The position numbers and the translations under genes are program-made. Below the pieces are notes generated by a model. That model ran no database searches, had not been told where the DNA came from, and saw only the letters and a list, made by a program, of their open reading frames with translations. 64,000 nucleotides of DNA. Origin: Nodularia sphaerocarpa UHCC 0038 (GTDB lineage: Bacteria; Cyanobacteriota; Cyanobacteriia; Cyanobacteriales; Nostocaceae). Positions 15,389-22,844 of the stretch are shown here, piece after piece. The stretch's first letter is position 1, and each line of letters starts with the position of its first letter. The stretch lies in assembly GCF_022376295.1 (NCBI RefSeq), contig NZ_CP060140.1:4654356-4718355 (forward strand), written 5' to 3'.

Positions 15389-16489
15389 ATGAAACGTCGA
15401 AAAATTCTCAATACAGGTGCGATCGCCACTGCAACTGCTGTAACATTAGGCTCCTGTGCGCGTACCCAAACCGCCGCTAACGTGCAAACTGGATTGCCCA
15501 ATATCCGGTGGCGAATGGCAACTAGCTGGCCGAAATCTCTAGGGATTTTTAGCGGTGCAGATATACTTGCCAAGCGAGTCAAAGAAATGACCAATGGACG
15601 TTTCAACATTACCCCCTTTGCGGCGGGGGAATTGGTTCCGGGGTTGCAAGTCATGGACGCAGTGCAAGCGGGAACTGTGGAATGTGGACACACAGCCGGT
15701 TATTATTACATCGGTAAAAACTTAGCCTTAGCCTTCGCCACCTCCGTACCCTTCGGCTTCAACGCCCAACAGCAGAACTCTTGGCTATATCATGGTGGCG
15801 GACTAGAAGCCATGCAAAAAATCTATAGTGACTTCAATATCATTAACTTTCCAGCTGGTAACACCGGGGCGCAGATGGGAGGATGGTTTAAAAGAGAAAT
15901 TAACACTGTTGCCGACCTGCAAGGCTTAAAAATGCGTATTCCCGGAATCGGGGGACAAGTCATATCTCGCATGGGTGTAAGCGTGCAAGTCTTACCAGGA
16001 GGGGAAATTTTCTTAGCATTAGATAGGGGTGCAATTGATGCAGCCGAGTGGGTAGGCCCTTATGATGATGAGAAACTGGGTTTAAACAAAGCCGCCCAAT
16101 TTTACTATTATCCAGGTTGGTGGGAACCAGGCCCCACATTAGAAGTGCTAGTTAACCGTAGTGCTTGGGACAAATTACCCCCAGAATACCAAGCCATATT
16201 CAAAACAGCGACTCATGAAGCCAACATGAATATGTTAACTGAATACGATGCCTTAAATGGTCAAGCACTTTCAAGATTGGTTGCTGGCGGTACTAAATTA
16301 GTTTCCTTCAGCCCAGAAATCATGCAAGCATCGCAAAAAGCTTCCTTTGATTTCCTAGAGGAAAATGCGAGTAAAGACGCAACCTTCAAAGAAGTTTACG
16401 AACAATGGAAAGGCTTCCGTAAACAAGTTTTCGACTGGAACCGTGTTAATGAATTGAGTTATGCCAATTTTGCGATGTCTAATAGTTAG
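15389..16489 (+). CDS. TRAP transporter substrate-binding protein (DctP family)
   Basis: 366 residues from the ATG at 15389. A longer frame begins at 15314, but MKRRKILNTG is a typical export start. The leader has an RR pair and a lipobox-like TLGSC (~19-23), so Tat export with lipid attachment is likely. The mature part shows the DctP pattern: RWRMATSWPKSL, FAAGELVPGLQVMDAVQAGTVE and LKMRIPGIGGQV (the conserved Arg that binds the substrate carboxylate). The arrangement (binding protein convergent with the two membrane genes) and sequence recall All3028 of Anabaena PCC 7120, part of a TRAP system for pyruvate and other 2-oxoacids (Pernil et al. 2010). Substrate by analogy. Confidence 0.88.
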   Translation: MKRRKILNTGAIATATAVTLGSCARTQTAANVQTGLPNIRWRMATSWPKSLGIFSGADILAKRVKEMTNGRFNITPFAAGELVPGLQVMDAVQAGTVECGHTAGYYYIGKNLALAFATSVPFGFNAQQQNSWLYHGGGLEAMQKIYSDFNIINFPAGNTGAQMGGWFKREINTVADLQGLKMRIPGIGGQVISRMGVSVQVLPGGEIFLALDRGAIDAAEWVGPYDDEKLGLNKAAQFYYYPGWWEPGPTLEVLVNRSAWDKLPPEYQAIFKTATHEANMNMLTEYDALNGQALSRLVAGGTKLVSFSPEIMQASQKASFDFLEENASKDATFKEVYEQWKGFRKQVFDWNRVNELSYANFAMSNS

Positions 16490-16514
16490 GGAGTAGGGAG
16501 TAGGGAGTAGGGAG
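16487..16514 (+). repeat. Heptamer array TAGGGAG x4, containing the stop codon
   Basis: Four exact units of TAGGGAG. The TAG of the first unit is the stop codon of the TRAP binding-protein gene. Similar arrays end or follow other genes in this window. Confidence 0.85.
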
Positions 16515-16521
16515 CAAATTG

Positions 16522-16649
16522 GGCTTTGCTGAACTAAGATATGAAATCTCAAATTACCTTTCTTTTTCTTCCTACCTTTGCGCCTAACGCACTTCGTGCT
16601 TCGCTTCGCTAATGCGTGAACCTAATTCATATTTAAAATCAGCAACGCC
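16522..16649. mobile_element. MITE-like element, family A, copy 2
   Basis: 128 bp with the left end GGCTTTGCTGAAC and, on the right, AATCAGCAACGCC (complement of GGCGTTGCTGATT). Inner ATATGAA (left) and TTCATATT (right) motifs are in the same place as in the copies at 3359-3482 and 53713-53823. It lies between the convergent TRAP binding-protein and DctM genes. The interior includes a short palindromic stretch rich in GCACTTCGTGC-type sequence. Confidence 0.65.
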
Positions 16650-16678
16650 GCAAATTGTAACTTCCCAATGACTAATTC

Positions 16679-18016
16679 TTATTTTCCTAAATTAGGTAAA
16701 AAGCTGACAATACCGGGGAAAGCAATGATTAACACCAAAACTAACAATTGCAGCAAAATAAACGGGATAACACCGCGATAGATGTCAGATGTAGTGACTT
16801 CTGGCGGTGCGACACCACGCAGATAAAACAGCGCAAAACCAAAGGGAGGTGTGAGGAAGGAAGTTTGTAAATTCGCTCCTAAAATCACACCATACCAAAC
16901 CAAATCAATGTTTAATTCTTGGGCTACTGGCACAAACAGGGGTACAACAATAAAGGCAATCTCGAAAAAATCGATAAAAAAGCCGAGCAAAAATACCGTT
17001 GTCATACTGACAATTAAAAAGCCGATTTTACCGCCGGGAAGATTGGCCAGGACATCAAACATAAATTGATCGCCATTCACTCCCCGGAATACTAAACTAA
17101 AGGCTGTGGAACCCAATAAGATAAACAGCACCATGCTGGTGATTTTTAAAGTGGTATCACAAACCTGACGCAGAGATTCTAAGCTAAGTTTACGATTTGC
17201 AGCAGCCAGGGCGATCGCACCTGCACAACCCACAGCCCCCGCTTCTGTCGGTGTAGCAAAGCCAAAAAATATACTTCCCAAAACCAACAAAATCAGAATC
17301 AACGGCGGTAGCATCACCTGAACTATCCGTTTTCCCAAAGCTTTACCACCGATTTCTCGCACCTGAGCAGGCAAAGCCGGCGCTAAATCTGGCTTTAAAA
17401 ATGCCACAATCAGGACGTGAAGAGCAAACGCACCCGACATCATCAAACCCGGAATCAGGGAACCAATAAATAAATCACCAACCGAAATCCCCAACTGATC
17501 ACCCAGTACCACTAACACAACACTTGGCGGGATAATTTGCCCCAGAGTCCCCGAAGCCGCAATTACACCAGTAGCTAATTGTTTGTTATATCCATAGCGC
17601 AGCATAATTGGCAGAGAAATTAAACCCATAGCCACTACCGTAGCCGCCACCACCCCAGTAGTTGCAGCCAACAGCGCCCCCACCAACACCACAGCTAAAG
17701 CCAGTCCGCCACGTAAGCGTCCCAACACAATCCCCATTGTTTCTAACAAATTCTCAGCTATCCCAGATTTCTCCAGCATTGACCCCATAAAGATAAAATA
17801 AGGGATAGCTAACAGCGTATAATTAGCCATAATGCCAAAAATGCGCTGTGGCATAGCAGTGAGAAACACCGGGTCAAATACACCCAGAGAAATTCCCACA
17901 ATGCCGAATAAAATTGCCACCCCACCCAGAGAAAAAGCTACAGGATATCCCAGCGATAGCAGCACTAACGCCCCAGCAAACATCACAGGCCCCAGCCATT
18001 CATAATCCAGCGTCAT
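16679..18016 (-). CDS. TRAP transporter large permease (DctM)
   Basis: 445 residues and about 12-13 membrane helices. DctM signatures include the start LGPVMFAGALVLLSLGYPVAFSLGG, then AATTGVVAATVVAMGLISLPIML (~114-136) and ASGTLGQIIPPSVVLVVLGDQLGISVGDLF (~154-183), the ion/substrate-handling helices. It uses the sodium gradient to import the acid delivered by the periplasmic binding protein. Its start overlaps the DctQ gene by 17 bp, so the two are translated together. The binding protein faces it on the opposite strand. Confidence 0.92.
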   Translation of the reverse strand: MTLDYEWLGPVMFAGALVLLSLGYPVAFSLGGVAILFGIVGISLGVFDPVFLTAMPQRIFGIMANYTLLAIPYFIFMGSMLEKSGIAENLLETMGIVLGRLRGGLALAVVLVGALLAATTGVVAATVVAMGLISLPIMLRYGYNKQLATGVIAASGTLGQIIPPSVVLVVLGDQLGISVGDLFIGSLIPGLMMSGAFALHVLIVAFLKPDLAPALPAQVREIGGKALGKRIVQVMLPPLILILLVLGSIFFGFATPTEAGAVGCAGAIALAAANRKLSLESLRQVCDTTLKITSMVLFILLGSTAFSLVFRGVNGDQFMFDVLANLPGGKIGFLIVSMTTVFLLGFFIDFFEIAFIVVPLFVPVAQELNIDLVWYGVILGANLQTSFLTPPFGFALFYLRGVAPPEVTTSDIYRGVIPFILLQLLVLVLIIAFPGIVSFLPNLGK

Positions 18017-18554
18017 GATGTTCCTCCTGGGGTTCTAGTCTGCCTTGAACAATAGCCAAATTTTTGATTACCTGAGAAATTCCCTGGAAAATCAACAACA
18101 CAAAAGAGACAATAATCATGGTTTTGATGGGGTAGCGCGGTAAACCATCAGGATCTGGCGATGCTTCGAGAATTTGCCAAGAAGCCAAAACAGTATCCCA
18201 GGAAAAAAATATTACCATGATACAAAATGGAATCAGAAATAATACTGTCCCCAGTAAATCTGCCAGTGCTTTGCGCCGAGGCGGCCAATTGCTGTAAAAC
18301 ACATCCACCCGCACGTGTTCATTGTGCTTTAAGGTGTAGCCTGCACCCAACAGAAAAATTAAATCGAAAACATACCACTGGGCTTCTATGTAAGCGTTAG
18401 AAGTTAAATTAATGCCAATAAACCGCCCCAGGTATCGTCCTGAAACATTCCATACACCCAGTACGACCATAACTAGCACCAGCCAACCGGTCAACTTGCC
18501 AATGCGTTCAGTACAAACATCAATTATTCTGGCTATCTTCAATAGTTTTTCCAA
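18000..18554 (-). CDS. TRAP transporter small permease (DctQ)
   Basis: 184 residues and four membrane helices. The conserved DctQ stretch NEHVRVDVFYSNWPPRRKALADLLG (~82-106) with the family's VRVD motif is clear. It forms the membrane complex with DctM. The start is a TTG at 18554; a GAGG box lies about 11 bases upstream and there is no ATG before the first helix. It is first in the dctQ-dctM pair. The 505-bp region upstream holds repeat element B copy 2. Confidence 0.87.
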   Translation of the reverse strand: MEKLLKIARIIDVCTERIGKLTGWLVLVMVVLGVWNVSGRYLGRFIGINLTSNAYIEAQWYVFDLIFLLGAGYTLKHNEHVRVDVFYSNWPPRRKALADLLGTVLFLIPFCIMVIFFSWDTVLASWQILEASPDPDGLPRYPIKTMIIVSFVLLIFQGISQVIKNLAIVQGRLEPQEEHHDAGL

Positions 18555-18693
18555 CGATTATCTCACCTCTTGAAACTTGGTGTAAGTGTAGTTTACAACT
18601 CAACTTTGCCGATAAATAGTTTTTGTTGATTCAAAGTTGGTGTCTTAGAAGTGCCGATTTCATTAATCCAACCCCTCCCCTTTGGAAAGCAAC

Positions 18694-18915
18694 CACGGTG
18701 TACACACAAATCGTCTGGCTTTCACATCCGGGCTTTACCCCCCTTAATCCCCCCTAAACCCCTTCGGGGATGCGCCTTCGGCGTAGGGAAAGGGGGGAAA
18801 CCGGAAAATCTAGTTCCTTCCCCTTTCCAAGGCGGAAAACCGGAAAATCTAGTTCCCTCCCCTTTCCAAGGGGAGGGTTAGGGTGGGGTAATTCGATAAC
18901 TTGTGTCTACACCGT
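18694..18915. mobile_element. MITE-like element, family B, copy 2
   Basis: 222 bp. Left end CACGGTGTACACACAA (18694-18709). The right end is the complement of CACGGTGTAGACACAA (18900-18915): a 16-bp inverted repeat with one mismatch. Inside are the C-run block TTTACCCCCCTTAATCCCCC, shared with the copy at 4961-5108, and two direct 29-bp-spaced units containing CCGGAAAATCTAGTTCC, so this copy has grown by an internal duplication. It lies in the 505-bp gap 18555-19059 between divergent dctQ and the cytochrome b gene. Nothing else was recognised in that gap. Confidence 0.65.
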
Positions 18916-19032
18916 GTTTCCGTAGTAAAGAGAGGGGAGACTTGAAAAACCAGATTTGCAACTGAAGCGTAGGATGAGAAAATCAAGATAGGTAAATTTT
19001 ATGTTTAATTAATCAATGATCAATACTTCCCT

Positions 19033-19057
19033 AATCTAAAATCCAAAATCTAAAATT
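19033..19057 (+). repeat. Short heptamer array abutting the cytochrome b start
   Basis: Three units AATCTAA/AATCCAA followed by AAAATTGTATGACTT, where the ATG starts the next gene. The junction is the same as at glk (13469-13535). Confidence 0.75.
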
Positions 19058-19059
19058 GT

Positions 19060-19659
19060 ATGACTTCAAACCTTCCCGCTTCCAAAGGAAAATCACATAA
19101 TCAAGCCATAGGGGCGAAGATATTCCACTGTGTTAATATCATTAGCCTGTTTCTCATGCTCACCAGTGGGCTACAAATTTACAATGCCAACCCCGTATTT
19201 GGTGGACGTGCTGGTTTACACATACCCCCCATATTTACATTAGGAGGTTGGTTAGCAGGAGGTAGACACTGGCACTTTGCGGCTATGTGGTTATTCTCAT
19301 TAAATCTCTTGTGGTATGGAATTTATGTTTTAATTACCCGACGCTGGCGACGTAGATTTGTTGGTGTTAATGACCTGAAAGCATTACAAAAAACTCGAAA
19401 TTCTCAGCGTTTAGCTTATGCGTGGCATCGGATCATATATACAGCAATTATTCCCATTTTACTGTTAGCATTACTTACAGGCGTAGGGATGTATAAACCT
19501 GCCCAATTTCCTTGGATTGTAGAAATGTTTGGCGATTGGCAAGCCTTACGAATCGTTCATTTTTCATCAGTGCCAATGGTAATTGCATTTACAGTTATTC
19601 ACTCATTATTAGGCAGAAAAGCTGGAGGTTCTCAACTTACAGAATCCATGTTTTGGTAA
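19060..19659 (+). CDS. b-type cytochrome membrane subunit (cytochrome b561 / thiosulfate reductase type)
   Basis: 199 residues and four main membrane helices. Histidines suited to bind two b haems lie in or near helices: IFHCVNIISLFLML, GGRHWHFAAMW, LAYAWHRIIYTA and VHFSSVPMVIAFTVIHSLLG. This is the Ni/Fe-hydrogenase-type cytochrome b family that passes electrons between quinones and a partner enzyme. The partner is probably the molybdenum oxidoreductase 230 bp downstream on the same strand, from which it is separated by a repeat element. The start is set by the heptamer junction described above. Confidence 0.8.
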   Translation: MTSNLPASKGKSHNQAIGAKIFHCVNIISLFLMLTSGLQIYNANPVFGGRAGLHIPPIFTLGGWLAGGRHWHFAAMWLFSLNLLWYGIYVLITRRWRRRFVGVNDLKALQKTRNSQRLAYAWHRIIYTAIIPILLLALLTGVGMYKPAQFPWIVEMFGDWQALRIVHFSSVPMVIAFTVIHSLLGRKAGGSQLTESMFW

Positions 19660-19703
19660 ATTACGTGAATCAATATTTTATCACGTTTTTATCAACCATA
19701 AGA

Positions 19704-19740
19704 ACCTCACCCCAGCCCTCTCCTTAGTAAGGAGAGGGAG
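19704..19740 (+). repeat. CCTCACCCC...GGAGAGGG hairpin repeat
   Basis: AACCTCACCCCAGCCCTCTCC followed by TTAGTAAGGAGAGGGAG: the inverted part CCCTCTCCTTA/TAAGGAGAGGG makes an 11-bp stem with almost no loop. Related blocks occur at 58582-58649 and 61979-62070. It lies 45 bp after the cytochrome b stop codon and could work as an RNA hairpin, though no T-run follows. Confidence 0.6.
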
Positions 19741-19763
19741 CATGAATTTTGTTTCACCTATTT

Positions 19764-19870
19764 TATAGCGGTATGCACTTGAATGATCTAGATCATAGCC
19801 CCCTCCTCGCTTGCGGGGAGGGGGTTGGGGGTGGGGTTCTTTTATCTCACTTAACTGATAACCGCTATAG
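19764..19870. mobile_element. MITE-like element, family C, copy 1
   Basis: 107 bp with ends TATAGCGGT and ACCGCTATA. Its right part, TATCTCACTTAACTGATAACCGCTATA in sense, recurs inverted at 25594 and direct at 28391-28413. The centre is a GC-rich stem (CCCCCTCCTCGC / GCGGGGAGGGGG). It lies between the cytochrome b gene and the molybdenum oxidoreductase gene, 18 bp before the latter's ATG, so it may supply or alter that gene's leader. Confidence 0.7.
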
Positions 19871-19888
19871 TCACTTAGCAAAAAATAT

Positions 19889-20596
19889 ATGAATTTACAT
19901 TACATCCAGCGTCGTCAATTTCTCAAAATTTCGGGATTATCTAGCATAAGTTTACTTCTCGGTGGCTGTGGTACACAAGCATTTGAAGATATAGTCGGTC
20001 CACTTTCTGAACCACTAAATCGCAAAGTTGGAGAATTAATATTTCAACCCCAAAAGCCTGTACCAGAGTTTGCACTGAGTCAAGTGAAACCAGAGGAATT
20101 GATAATTAACACCTTTAGAAATACGCCAATTATTGACCCAGATAAATATCGTTTAATTATTGATGGTGAAGTTAACAACCCTCTTAGTCTCTCCTTGGCT
20201 GAAATTCAAAATTTACCCCGAAAGTCTATGATTATTCGTCATGTTTGTGTAGAAGGTTGGGCGGCTATAGTGCAGTGGGGTGGTGTATGTCTACGGGAAA
20301 TTATCGCTCTTGCTGAACCTCAAGCTAATGTGCAGTTTGCTTATTTTAAATCGGCTGATGGTTATTATGAAAGTTGGGATATCGCCTCGGCTTTACATCC
20401 TCAAACTTTGTTGGCTTATGAAAAAAATGGTGAGATTTTACCAGTTGAGAATGGTGCGCCTTTACGTTTAGCTTCGCCGGTTAAACTTGGTTATAAACAA
20501 AGTAAGTGGGTAACAAGAATTTCCCTTTTGAGTAGTTTATCTCCTTTTAAGGGTTACTGGGAAGATCAAGGTTATGATTGGTTTGCCGGACTTTAG
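19889..20596 (+). CDS. Molybdopterin-dependent oxidoreductase (sulfite oxidase/MsrP-like fold)
   Basis: 235 residues. The leader has the twin-arginine motif RRQFLK (~8-13) and then LLLGGCG, a lipobox-like end, so the folded enzyme is exported with its cofactor. The conserved Cys in HVCVEGWAAI (~112-121) is the Mo ligand of the sulfite oxidase superfamily. GAPLRL and YKQSKWV(T/R) also fit. It lacks the C-terminal dimerisation domain, like MsrP. With the upstream b cytochrome it may form a quinone-linked periplasmic reductase or dehydrogenase; the substrate is unknown. Not adjacent to Mo-cofactor genes. Confidence 0.85.
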   Translation: MNLHYIQRRQFLKISGLSSISLLLGGCGTQAFEDIVGPLSEPLNRKVGELIFQPQKPVPEFALSQVKPEELIINTFRNTPIIDPDKYRLIIDGEVNNPLSLSLAEIQNLPRKSMIIRHVCVEGWAAIVQWGGVCLREIIALAEPQANVQFAYFKSADGYYESWDIASALHPQTLLAYEKNGEILPVENGAPLRLASPVKLGYKQSKWVTRISLLSSLSPFKGYWEDQGYDWFAGL

Positions 20597-20833
20597 AGAA
20601 TTTTCAAGTGTCACAGGGAAGGTGGAAATAGGATATGGAACAATACAGTTGAGTTAACCAATTTTTTCCGACTCTTTCTTCTCTCTCTTTGTTCTCTGCG
20701 CCTCTGCGGTTCGTTAAAAAATTAAAATCCAGATTCTGCACCCTTCACTCAAACCTATTGGGATATGGAAAGGACTAAAGTCCTTACTACGAACTTTAAT
20801 TATTTACTCTGTTTTAATTAGGTAATAATAAAA

Positions 20834-22273
20834 ATGAACTTCTTTGATAAGTTACAGGGTAGTATCTCACAAAATCAAAGTTTGCTGTTTGTAGGACTTG
20901 ACCCAAATCCTGAAATGATGCCAAAGCATTATAACTCTCAGAATGTTGTTTGTGATTTGCATAATTGGCTACAATTTATTATTACCGAAACGGCTGATTT
21001 TGTCTGTGCTTATAAGCCAACGTTAGGATTTTATGAAGCTTTGGGAGTTCCGGGTTTAGAACTGCTGCAAAAAATTTTAGCGGCTATTCCCAGTCATATT
21101 CCGATTATTTTAGATGCTAAACATAGTGACTTAAATACTAGCACTGTTTTTGCTCATGCGGTATTTACAGAATGGAATATCGATGCTATCACTCTCAGTC
21201 CCTATACTGGTCAAGACCATGTAGCACCGTTTTTATTTTACCCTGATAAGGCAGTATTTATTTTATGTTGTACTTCTAATCCAGGGGCTGAAGCTTTACA
21301 ACAATATCCCACCCATGAATCACCTCTTTATTTACAGGTAGTGAAGGAGTCAAAAAATTGGGGTACTCCTGAACAATTGGGTTTAGAAGTAGGTACTACA
21401 AATCCTGAAGTTTTGGCGCTAATTCGGGCTGTTGCGCCGGAGAGGATAATTATGGCGCGTAGTATTTGGGCTGAGGGAAGTAATCTGAATCAAATTTTAG
21501 CAGCTGGTTTGAGTGCTAATGGTGATGGGTTATTGATTCCGGTTCCTCAAGATATGTTGAGTCAACCAAAGTTAGCTGAAAATATTCAGGTTTTACGTGC
21601 AGAAATTAATCAAGCGAAAACTGAAATTGTTCTAGATGGTTCTACTTGTGCTGTGTGGTTCCCTGATGTTGCTGTTTCCAGTCAGCACCCCCAAGAAGAT
21701 TTGATTTTACAACTTTATGATATTGGTTGTATTATGTTTGGCAATTTTGTGCAAGCATCGGGGGCGACTTTTCCTTATTACATCGATTTACGAAAAATTA
21801 TTTCTAATCCCCAAGTTTTTAATCAAGTTCTCAGTGCTTATGAGGAGATTTTGAGTTCTTTGCGTTTTGATAGGTTAGCTGGTATTCCTTACGGTTCTTT
21901 ACCCACTGCGACTGGTTTATCTTTGCGTCTCCATTGTCCGATGATTTATCCCCGTAAGGAGGTAAAAGCACACGGAACTCGGAGGTTAATTGAGGGAAAT
22001 TTTTATCCTGGTGAAACTGTGGTGGTGGTTGATGATATTTTGATTACTGGTAAAAGTGTGATGGAAGGGGCTGAAAAGTTGAAATCAGCAGGTTTGAATA
22101 TTCAGGATATTGTGGTATTAATTGACCATGAAAATGGTGTGCAATCTAGATTACTAGATAATGGTTATCGCGGTCATTCTGTTTTCACTCTTTCGGAAAT
22201 TACAGAAACTCTTTATCAGGTAGGTAGAATTAGTCAGGAGCAGTTTTTAGCTTTTAAGGAAAGTGAAGGTTAG
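20834..22273 (+). CDS. pyrFE: Bifunctional orotidine-5'-phosphate decarboxylase / orotate phosphoribosyltransferase
   Basis: 479 residues. The N-terminal ~265 residues are a type 2 OMP decarboxylase: LFVGLDPNP at ~20, LDAKHSDL at ~93-100 with the catalytic D-x-K-x-x-D, and the late loop GLLIPVPQDML. Residues ~285-479 are orotate phosphoribosyltransferase, with the PRPP loop VVVVDDILITGKS (~396-408). The fusion joins the last two steps of UMP synthesis in the order F-E, reverse to the animal enzyme. This order is known in cyanobacteria. A dihydroorotase-like gene lies 2 kb downstream on the same strand. Confidence 0.93.
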   Translation: MNFFDKLQGSISQNQSLLFVGLDPNPEMMPKHYNSQNVVCDLHNWLQFIITETADFVCAYKPTLGFYEALGVPGLELLQKILAAIPSHIPIILDAKHSDLNTSTVFAHAVFTEWNIDAITLSPYTGQDHVAPFLFYPDKAVFILCCTSNPGAEALQQYPTHESPLYLQVVKESKNWGTPEQLGLEVGTTNPEVLALIRAVAPERIIMARSIWAEGSNLNQILAAGLSANGDGLLIPVPQDMLSQPKLAENIQVLRAEINQAKTEIVLDGSTCAVWFPDVAVSSQHPQEDLILQLYDIGCIMFGNFVQASGATFPYYIDLRKIISNPQVFNQVLSAYEEILSSLRFDRLAGIPYGSLPTATGLSLRLHCPMIYPRKEVKAHGTRRLIEGNFYPGETVVVVDDILITGKSVMEGAEKLKSAGLNIQDIVVLIDHENGVQSRLLDNGYRGHSVFTLSEITETLYQVGRISQEQFLAFKESEG

Positions 22274-22352
22274 TTTTAATTACTTTAATTACTTAAGCAG
22301 TAGTAATTAAACGCAGATGGACGCAGATAAACGCAGATAGTTGGGATTATTA

Positions 22353-22481
22353 ATTGCTGTACCCATTGCTGGATTTATCAAAGATACCTTAGATGGCTTT
22401 TCTCAGTTTGATGATGGCGATCGCGCTGTTACAGATGCAGGAATCTTAGAGATGTTAACTCAGGAATCAACATCTTCATAG
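22353..22481 (+). pseudogene. Unrecognised gene remnant
   Basis: In the 571-bp gap after pyrFE one frame without a start codon encodes about 42 residues of protein-like sequence (IAVPIAGFIKDTLDGFSQFD, then DGDRAVTDAGILEML) ending at TAG 22479-22481. A second protein-like piece, VVGAVSNLPEPRAKN, ends about 60 bp later in another frame. The composition is unlike the surrounding AT-rich DNA. I do not recognise the family. The rest of the gap to 22844 shows nothing except the ribosome-binding site of the next gene. Confidence 0.4.
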
Positions 22482-22829
22482 GAAATAAATCAATTAGTAG
22501 TGGGTGCGGTTTCTAATCTACCTGAACCTCGTGCTAAGAATTGATTTAGTATTGAGTCGCCAGTCGCAGTAGTTAGCAGCAGGAAAGGATTTATAGAATG
22601 ATTCAGCATGATTGATACAAGTTGTAAAAAGATAATCAGCCCAAAATTCAAGCTTATATTACCTCTGAAAAACTCGATTCAGTCTAAGGGCTGAATCTGT
22701 CTACCAAAATGTTAATTTTCTTTCAATACTATTATTGAATAGGGCGGGTATCTTTGCCGTCTTTACCAGAATCATTTATTAATTGTGAAGTAAGCGCTGC
22801 AATCGTTGTAGAATTAGTCCTTTAGATAT

Positions 22830-22835
22830 AGGAGG
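22830..22835 (+). promoter_or_regulatory. Strong Shine-Dalgarno box of the double histidine phosphatase gene
   Basis: AGGAGG, nine bases before the ATG at 22845. Perfect boxes are rare in this window, so translation of this gene is probably high. Confidence 0.8.
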
Positions 22836-22844
22836 ACAAAACAG

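Noticed and set aside
18651..18881. 76-codon frame with a repeated GKPENLVPSPFQG unit
   Set aside because: Encoded entirely by the interior duplications of MITE B copy 2; no ribosome-binding site.
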